Of a stretch of DNA of 10,683 nucleotides, positions 6,588 to 10,683 are shown piece by piece. Source of the stretch: CAYLSV01 sp964386435 (GTDB taxonomy: Bacteria; Planctomycetota; Phycisphaerae; Tepidisphaerales; Tepidisphaeraceae). The position numbers were made by a program, and so were the translations under genes. Below the pieces are notes generated by a model. The model worked only from the letters and a program-made list of their open reading frames with translations, did no database searches and had not been told where the DNA came from. How positions within the stretch are numbered: the first letter of the stretch is position 1; each line of letters begins with the position of its first letter. The stretch spans positions 1-10,683 of the forward strand of contig CAYLSV010000110.1 in assembly GCA_964386435.1 (NCBI GenBank), in the 5' to 3' direction.

Positions 6588-7223
6588 TCAGGTGCCGTAG
6601 GCCCGCATCACGAGATCGACGCAGGACGCGACGTGCTTGCGGATCGTCGCCTTGCTCGGCCGCCCGGCGAGGCCCATTTCCTGCTGCCGCAGCCGCAGGC
6701 CCTTGCACATGCACATCAAGTGTTCGGCCACCGCGTCGGCGTCCATCGGTCGCAGCCGGCCCGCCTCGACGCCGCGCCGCAGCAGTCGGCTCACATCCCG
6801 CTGCATCCGCCGCGGGCCGTTCTCGAACAGCACCTTCATCAGCTTCGGGAACTGCTCGCGGTGAACGAGCATTGTCCGCTCCATCGCCTGGATTTCCGGG
6901 TTCGTCAGAATCGCCAGCAGCCGGTGCCCGAACGATTCCAACGCGGCCCGGAAGGACTCCGCGTCGTCCGCCGCCGGCTCCTCGAGGACCGGGTGGCTCT
7001 CGATCTCCGCGAGCATCACCGATTGAAAAAGTGCTTCTTTGTCGGCGAAATGACTGTAAAGCGTCGCCTTCGACACACCCGCCTCGGCGGCGATGGCGTC
7101 CATGCTGCTCTGCCCGAAGCCGGTGGTCATGAACAGCCTTCGAGCCGCGGCGACGATGGCGTGCCGCTTCTCCTCGGTCTTTGGCCGGCCACGGTTTTTC
7201 TTGATGTCGGGGTTGCCCGTCAC
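6588..7223 (-). CDS. TetR/AcrR-family transcriptional regulator
   Basis: 211-residue repressor. A basic N-terminus (KKNRGRPKTEEKR) leads into the TetR DNA-binding domain: helices around RHAIVAAARRLFMTTGF and the helix-turn-helix SMDAIAAEAGVSKATLYSHF at about 40-59, then DKEALFQSVM. The C-terminal ligand domain resembles the AefR-like type (HREQFPKLMKVLFENG). The start chosen is GTG 7223. An in-frame ATG further upstream would place the start within the palindrome 7242-7259, and longer readings run antisense through the permease gene, so GTG is more likely, although no good Shine-Dalgarno sequence is seen. It is divergent from the ABC export operon and very probably represses it and itself through that palindrome; the inducer is probably a small molecule exported by the pump. 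Its stop abuts the GH10 stop with no bases between (TGATCA). Confidence 0.92.
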   Translation of the reverse strand: MTGNPDIKKNRGRPKTEEKRHAIVAAARRLFMTTGFGQSSMDAIAAEAGVSKATLYSHFADKEALFQSVMLAEIESHPVLEEPAADDAESFRAALESFGHRLLAILTNPEIQAMERTMLVHREQFPKLMKVLFENGPRRMQRDVSRLLRRGVEAGRLRPMDADAVAEHLMCMCKGLRLRQQEMGLAGRPSKATIRKHVASCVDLVMRAYGT

Positions 7224-7227
7224 GCCC

Positions 7228-7243
7228 GACAGTGTAGCATACT
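7228..7243. promoter_or_regulatory. Overlapping divergent -10-like elements (tetR and export operon)
   Basis: On the plus strand CATACT (7238-7243) matches a -10 box at 4 of 6 bases. On the minus strand TATGCT and TACACT in the same bases also match at 4 of 6. No convincing -35 boxes were found. Placement right beside the candidate TetR operator fits overlapping back-to-back promoters, but exact starts cannot be set by eye. Confidence 0.3.
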
Positions 7244-7259
7244 GAACCGTCCGGTTTAG
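7242..7259. promoter_or_regulatory. Candidate TetR operator
   Basis: CTgAACCGtcCGGTTtAG is an 18-bp palindrome with one mismatched pair and a 2-base centre; its core AACCG-TC-CGGTT (7245-7256) is perfect. It lies between the divergent TetR gene and the permease gene, 17 bp before the permease ATG and next to -10-like sequences. AACCG/CGGTT half-sites are common in operators of TetR regulators of efflux genes. Binding by this regulator is inferred from position. Confidence 0.65.
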
Positions 7260-7275
7260 AAATGGCACCCCCCTC

Positions 7276-8418
7276 ATGTTTTGCATTGCCCTGCAAATGC
7301 TCGTCGGCGACACGACGAAGTACGTCGGCCTGATCATGGGCGTGGCGTTCGCGGTTGTGCTCATGGGGCAGCAACTGGGCGTGTTCTTCGGGTTGCTCGA
7401 CCGCGCCAGCAGCGTGGTGGTTGACGCCCGCGAGGCCGACATCTGGGTGACGGACCCGGCCGTCACCACTGTTGAAGGGCCGTTCCCGATGCGGGACACG
7501 GAGCTGGGCCGGGTCCGCGGCGTCGAGGGTGTGGCGTGGGCGGTGCCGTTCTTCCGGGCGAATAGCCAGATTCGCACCCGCGGCGGCACGCTCGACGGCG
7601 GGCTGATTCTGGGCGTCGACGACGTCTCACTGATCGGCATGCCGAACGAGTTCATCCTCGGTAGCGCCGAGGATTTGCGGCGGCCTGATTCGATCGCCCT
7701 CAACCCGTTCGGCTTCCGCTTGCTGTTCCCAGGCGAGGAGCTCTCCGTCGGCAAAGAGTTGGAGCTGAACGATCGGCGGGCGGTGGTGCGGGCGATCCTC
7801 GATGCCTCGCCGAGCTTCGCCGGCAACGTGATCATCTACACGCGGTACAGCCTGGCGCGCGCCTATACGAACAACGGCCGCAACAGCATGTCGTTCATCC
7901 TTGCCAAGAGTGCCGACGGCGAAGAGCCGTCCGACGTGGCTACGCGGATCGCCGAGCGGACGAACCTGCGTGCGATGACGCAGGCAGAGTTCAAGATGGA
8001 CTCGATCTGGTACATCATCGACAACACCGGGATCCCGGTAAGTTTTGGCACCGTCGTCGGCCTGGGCGTGATCGTCGGCATCGCGGTGGTCGGGCTGACG
8101 TTCAACCAGTTCATCAGCGAGAACATGAAGCAGTACGCCGCGCTCAAAGCCATGGGCGTGCGCAACGGCCGGCTGGCGCTGATGACCATGGCGCAGGCGT
8201 CGTTCGTCGGCGTCATCGGCTACGGCATCGGCTTGTTCCTGGCGGCGTCGTTCTTCCACTTCACCGCGCCCAAGGTCGACGCGCTCAAAGGCTTTTTCAT
8301 GCCGTGGTGGGTTGCCCTCGCCATCGCCGGGGTGGCGGCGTTGATCGTCGCGGCGGCCACACTGTTTGGTCTGCGGCGTGTCCTGTTCGTCGATCCGGCG
8401 ACCGTCTTCCGAGGCTGA
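7276..8418 (+). CDS. ABC transporter permease, FtsX/MacB-like (DevC type)
   Basis: 380-residue inner-membrane subunit of a tripartite ABC exporter. Four membrane segments are visible at about 16-40, 255-278, 305-328 and 343-366. A large soluble, presumably periplasmic, domain of about 210 residues lies between the first and second, which is the MacB/FtsX topology. The N-terminal IALQMLVGDTTKYVGLIMG and the cytoplasmic loop ENMKQYAALKAMGVRNG before the third segment are typical of DevC-like permeases; that loop contacts the ATPase. The protein ends with the common FVDPATVFRG. ATG 7276 is the first start after an in-frame stop at 7243, and no clear Shine-Dalgarno sequence is seen. It is followed 2 bases later by the ATPase gene, then by fusion-protein and outer-membrane genes. 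Family assignment is firm; the exported substrate (lipid, peptide, antibiotic or glycolipid) is unknown. Confidence 0.92.
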   Translation: MFCIALQMLVGDTTKYVGLIMGVAFAVVLMGQQLGVFFGLLDRASSVVVDAREADIWVTDPAVTTVEGPFPMRDTELGRVRGVEGVAWAVPFFRANSQIRTRGGTLDGGLILGVDDVSLIGMPNEFILGSAEDLRRPDSIALNPFGFRLLFPGEELSVGKELELNDRRAVVRAILDASPSFAGNVIIYTRYSLARAYTNNGRNSMSFILAKSADGEEPSDVATRIAERTNLRAMTQAEFKMDSIWYIIDNTGIPVSFGTVVGLGVIVGIAVVGLTFNQFISENMKQYAALKAMGVRNGRLALMTMAQASFVGVIGYGIGLFLAASFFHFTAPKVDALKGFFMPWWVALAIAGVAALIVAAATLFGLRRVLFVDPATVFRG

Positions 8419-8420
8419 AC

Positions 8421-8956
8421 ATGGAAGAAACACCCAAGAATTTGGCGGTCCGCTGCCGTGGCGTCACCAAGAGCTTTGGCAGCGGCGGGGCGAAGGTGCA
8501 GGTGCTGCGCGGCACCGACTTCGACGCGCGGGCGGGCGAGATGACGTTTCTCGTCGGCCCCAGCGGCTGCGGGAAGACGACGCTCATCAGCGTCATCGGC
8601 TGCATTCTTTCGGCCGACGATGGGAAGGTCACGGTTCTCGATGAGGACATCCGCCAGCTCTCTGCCGGCAAGGCGGCCGATTTCCGGCTGCGGAATTTGG
8701 GGTTCATCTTCCAGCAGTTCAATTTGCTCCCGGCACTTTCGGCCGCGGAAAATGCGGCGGTACCGCTCATCGCGGGTGGCACGTCGGCGCGGGGGGCGAA
8801 GGAGAAAAGTGCCGAACTGCTGGACAAACTTGGTCTCGGTGACCACCTGAAGAAGCGGCCGAACCAGCTTTCCGGCGGCCAGCAGCAGCGGGTGGCGCTG
8901 GCAAGAGCTATGGTCATAAAGCCTGCGGTGCTCCTGCTGGATGAGCCTCTCTCCAA
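8421..8956 (+). CDS. ABC transporter ATP-binding protein (DevA/LolD/MacB-type), N-terminal part up to assembly gap
   Basis: The ATPase that should drive the permease encoded just upstream. The start ATG 8421 follows the permease stop by 2 bases and has GAGG at 8411-8414. Walker A is G46-PSGCGKT-T54, the Q-loop is GFIFQQFNLLPALSAAEN (Q98-Q99), and the signature LSGGQ is at 150-154. From about residue 158 the sequence reads ALARAMVIKP...LLLDEPLS, the Walker B style of sugar/polyamine importer ATPases (normally followed by NLDAKLR), not of DevA-type exporters (DEPTASLD). Codons there include AGA and ATA, which are hardly used in neighbouring genes. The frame then runs into 10 N. Residues 1 to about 145 clearly belong to this operon; the last 20 or so (bases about 8898-8956) probably come from another gene joined by misassembly. 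Confidence 0.85.
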
Positions 8957-9012
8957 NNNNNNNNNNCAAGTACCCGGGCCAGCTCTCCGGCGGCCAGCAG
9001 CAGCGGGTGGCG
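8871..9012 (+). repeat. 27-bp exact direct repeat flanking the gap (8871-8897 and 8986-9012)
   Basis: The bases coding SGGQQQRVA occur identically on both sides of the N run, 115 bp apart, beginning TCCGGCGGCCAGCAG and ending GGGTGGCG. Both copies are in the same reading phase of their protein (codon starts at 8871 and 8986). Recombining them in silico deletes 115 bp and restores one continuous ATPase. Long conserved signature motifs of this type often join unrelated ABC genes in short-read assembly graphs. Confidence 0.85.
8957..8966. other. Assembly gap (10 N)
   Basis: Ten undetermined bases; a round number like this usually marks a gap of unknown size between contigs. It interrupts the ABC ATPase gene and breaks its frame. 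The flanks do not fit one another as a single protein because the ABC signature appears twice. Confidence 0.98.
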
Positions 9013-9267
9013 ATCGCCCGGTCGCTGCTGCACGAGCCGCGGCTGGTCATCTGTGACGAGCCGACCGCCAGCCTTGACGCCGCCAGCGGGCACCTTGTGC
9101 TCGAGCTGCTCCGCGACGTGGCGCTGCAGGAAGGCCGCAGCGTGATCATCGTGACACACGACAACCGCATCTTCGAGTTTGCCGACCGCATCGCCCACAT
9201 GGCCGACGGCCGGATCGAAGACATGGACGAAACACCTGAAGAATCCCAGAAAGAGGCCGCCGCATGA
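8967..9267 (+). CDS. ABC transporter ATP-binding protein, C-terminal part after assembly gap
   Basis: Ninety-nine codons plus stop remain to the right of the gap, read from AAG 8968. They contain KYPGQ and the signature LSGGQ, Walker B LVICDEP, D-loop ASLDA, and the H-loop IIVTHD followed by NRIFEFADRIAHMADGRIED. These are the features of MacB/LolD/DevA exporter ATPases, so this part belongs with the upstream permease and not with the odd Walker B left of the gap. Joined to the first 150 residues of the left part it gives 243 residues, the normal size. The stop overlaps the next start as ATGA (9264-9267), so the fusion-protein gene is translationally coupled to it. The stretch 8967-8985 differs from its left-hand counterpart (KYPGQ versus KRPNQ), so which side is right there is unclear. 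Confidence 0.87.
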
Positions 9268-10451
9268 GAATTCGAAACGCGTTGTTGATGTGGGGCGTGC
9301 CGGCCGTCGGCCTGATCGGGCTGGCGGGCGGGGCGACCATGGTCGCGCTCGATCAGCCAGAGATTCCCAGCGAGGAGCCGGACCGGCTGCCGCCGGTGTC
9401 GCCCTCGGCCGGGGCGTTCATCGGCGGGACGGGGCTGGTCGAGCCGTCGAGTGAGAGCATCGAGATCGGCACGCCGGTGGCCGGCGTGGTCGAGGAGTTG
9501 GCGGTGAGCGTGGGCGACGCGGTGTCGGTCGGGCAGCCGTTGTTCCGGGTGGAGACGCGGACGGTGCGGGCCGAGCTGGACCGACAGCGGTCCGAGCTTG
9601 CGGTGGCCGAGGCGGCGCTGGCGGAGACGCTAGCTGACGTGCCGCCAGCCGAGGCGCGGGTGAGTCAGGCGGAGGCCCAGCTCGCTGCCGCCAACGCGCA
9701 GGTCAAGCAGGCGGCGGCCAGCGTCCAGAGTCTGCAGGCGGCCCGAGATGATCGGCAAAACCAGCTGAATGTCGCGGAAAACGCCGGCGGCGCGAAGGCG
9801 ATTGGTTCGCAGGAGTTGGAGACGCGGCGGGCATCGCTGCGGTCGGCCGATGCGAATTTGGCCGGCGGGCAGAGCGACATCGCCGCCGCCGAGGCGCAGG
9901 TGAAGCGGGCCGAGGCACAGCTTGACGAAGCGCGGGCGACGCTTGCTCAGTTGGCCGATGACGGGCCGCGCGTGCGGAGTGCCCGTGCCTCGGTCCGGCG
10001 CGCTGAGGCGGCGCTGGCGGCGACGCAGGTGGAGCTGGATCGACGCACCGTGACCGCCCCGGTCGAAGGGCGGGTGCTCCAGGTGAACCTGCGGTTGGGC
10101 GAGTACGCCAGCAGCGGCGGCGAGGGCGGCGGCAACAGCGACCCGCTGATGGTCGTCGGCGACGTGACGCCGCTGCACGTGCGGGGCCAGATCGACGAGT
10201 TCGACATTGCCCGGTTTAATCCGGCGGCGGCCGCCTATGCCACGCCGCGGGGCGACGGCGACCGGCAGGTGCGGCTGGGGTTCGTCCGCGTCGAGCCGCT
10301 GGTCGTGCCGAAGCGGAACCTGACCGGCGGCACCAGTGAGCGGATCGACACCCGCGTGCTGGAGATCGTCTACGCCGTGCCGCCGGGTGAGGAAGGGTTG
10401 TTCGTCGGGCAGCAGGTCGACTTGTTCATCGCGGCCGAAGGGGGCGAGTGA
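9264..10451 (+). CDS. HlyD/DevB-like membrane fusion (periplasmic adaptor) protein
   Basis: 395 residues. An N-terminal membrane anchor lies at about 8-29. The first half of a biotinyl/lipoyl-like domain is at about 66-98 (IEIGTPVAGVVEELAVSVGD...GQPLFRVE). A long coiled-coil hairpin runs at about 100-260, rich in Ala, Gln, Glu and Arg, with its turn near 170-185 (ENAGGAKAIG). The second lipoyl half is at about 262-282 (TVTAPVEGRVLQVNLRLGEYAS), followed by beta-barrel and membrane-proximal parts (VGDVTPLHVRGQIDEFD; LFVGQQVDLFIA). Such proteins bridge the inner-membrane ABC transporter and an outer membrane channel. The gene overlaps the ATPase stop by ATGA, and its own TGA overlaps the next start by one base. 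The length and hairpin fit ABC-type (DevB/MacA-like) adaptors. Confidence 0.94.
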   Translation: MRIRNALLMWGVPAVGLIGLAGGATMVALDQPEIPSEEPDRLPPVSPSAGAFIGGTGLVEPSSESIEIGTPVAGVVEELAVSVGDAVSVGQPLFRVETRTVRAELDRQRSELAVAEAALAETLADVPPAEARVSQAEAQLAAANAQVKQAAASVQSLQAARDDRQNQLNVAENAGGAKAIGSQELETRRASLRSADANLAGGQSDIAAAEAQVKRAEAQLDEARATLAQLADDGPRVRSARASVRRAEAALAATQVELDRRTVTAPVEGRVLQVNLRLGEYASSGGEGGGNSDPLMVVGDVTPLHVRGQIDEFDIARFNPAAAAYATPRGDGDRQVRLGFVRVEPLVVPKRNLTGGTSERIDTRVLEIVYAVPPGEEGLFVGQQVDLFIAAEGGE

Positions 10452-10683
10452 TGCGGCATTCTTCCCTTGTTCTGGCAACCTTCTTCGTGGGCGGTTGTGC
10501 CGTGGGGCCGACGTATGAGGGGCCGCCGGCGGTGCTGGCGGAGGATGCGTTCACCCAGCAGGTGTCGACCGATCGGGCGGATGAGCTGGCGACGTGGTGG
10601 GTGCAGTTCGACGACCCGGCGCTGGTGGCGTTGATCGACCGGGCACTAACCGACAACTTCGAACTGGAGGCGGCGGCGGCGCG
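10451..10683 (+). CDS. Outer membrane efflux lipoprotein, NodT/OprM (TolC-like) family, 5' part
   Basis: The first 77 codons are present; the gene runs off the right edge. Residues 1-15 form a lipoprotein signal with Cys16 in VGGC, so the mature protein should be lipid-anchored in the outer membrane. The following VGPTYEGPP and the block TWWVQFDDPALVALIDRAL (48-66) are hallmarks of the NodT group of RND/ABC outer membrane factors, in which the first helix of the periplasmic barrel starts with this W-W-x-x-F-x-D-P pattern. A full protein would have roughly 450-500 residues. It starts at ATG 10451, sharing one base with the HlyD-like gene's stop (TGATG), and completes the tripartite export machine. 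Confidence 0.92.
   Translation, partial: MRHSSLVLATFFVGGCAVGPTYEGPPAVLAEDAFTQQVSTDRADELATWWVQFDDPALVALIDRALTDNFELEAAAA

Noticed and set aside
7224..7835. N-terminal extension of the TetR gene to a 415-residue protein
   Set aside because: The added part is antisense to the permease gene and Ser/Arg/Pro-rich; the TetR fold begins after GTG 7223.
8304..8420. Upstream extension of the ATPase frame
   Set aside because: It overlaps the end of the permease in another frame; ATG 8421 has a Shine-Dalgarno sequence and normal spacing.
8421..9267. Tandem or fused double ABC ATPase
   Set aside because: There is only one Walker A, and the second signature is within 115 bp of the first across an N gap; a misjoin explains it better.
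9600..10020. Repeat-like GCGGAGGCG runs in the HlyD-like gene
   Set aside because: They reflect the Ala/Glu/Gln/Arg coiled coil and not a DNA repeat array; spacing is irregular and no CRISPR or tandem unit is seen.

Overview
The window is GC-rich DNA (GC at almost every third codon position) that looks like a Planctomycetota genome, probably Phycisphaerae-like. The pointers are a PEP-CTERM surface protein, a large-prepilin protein of the kind these bacteria carry in many copies, a formylglycine sulfatase, a LacI regulator tied to polysaccharide genes, and a GH10 enzyme with extra beta-rich modules. This is inferred from gene content; there is no rRNA or marker gene. A run of 10 N at 8957-8966 shows a draft scaffold, probably metagenomic.

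Left part (1-6587), polysaccharide locus. A 35-codon tail of an unidentified plus-strand gene ends at 109. A sulfatase on the minus strand (133-1494) is divergent from a plus-strand run: lacI-type regulator (1632-2693), PEP-CTERM protein (2693-3403), type IV prepilin-like protein (3476-4237) and a secreted GH10 endo-xylanase-type enzyme (4275-6587). The 137-bp divergent region holds an 18-bp palindrome, 1587-1604, with perfect 7-bp arms. It is the obvious candidate operator for the LacI protein and could control both directions. The likely reading is that the regulator senses a sugar from a (possibly sulfated) xylan-like polymer and controls a secreted enzyme, two surface proteins and a desulfating enzyme.

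Right part (6588-10683), export locus. A TetR/AcrR regulator on the minus strand (6588-7223) is divergent from a plus-strand operon: FtsX/DevC-like permease (7276-8418), ABC ATPase (8421-9267, broken by the N gap), HlyD/DevB-like membrane fusion protein (9264-10451) and the first 77 codons of a NodT/OprM-type outer membrane lipoprotein (10451 to the edge). Spacings of 2 nt, ATGA and TGATG mark one transcript for a tripartite ABC exporter. A palindrome at 7242-7259 between tetR and the permease gene is the likely TetR operator. The substrate cannot be told from sequence.

The main caution is the ATPase gene. The ABC signature is present on both sides of the N run inside a 27-bp exact repeat, and the piece just left of the gap has Walker-B sequence and codons typical of a different ABC ATPase. 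Joining the two copies of the repeat restores one normal 243-residue ATPase, so the gap region is best read as an assembly chimera, not a tandem gene. No RNA genes, CRISPR arrays, insertion sequences or origins were seen.
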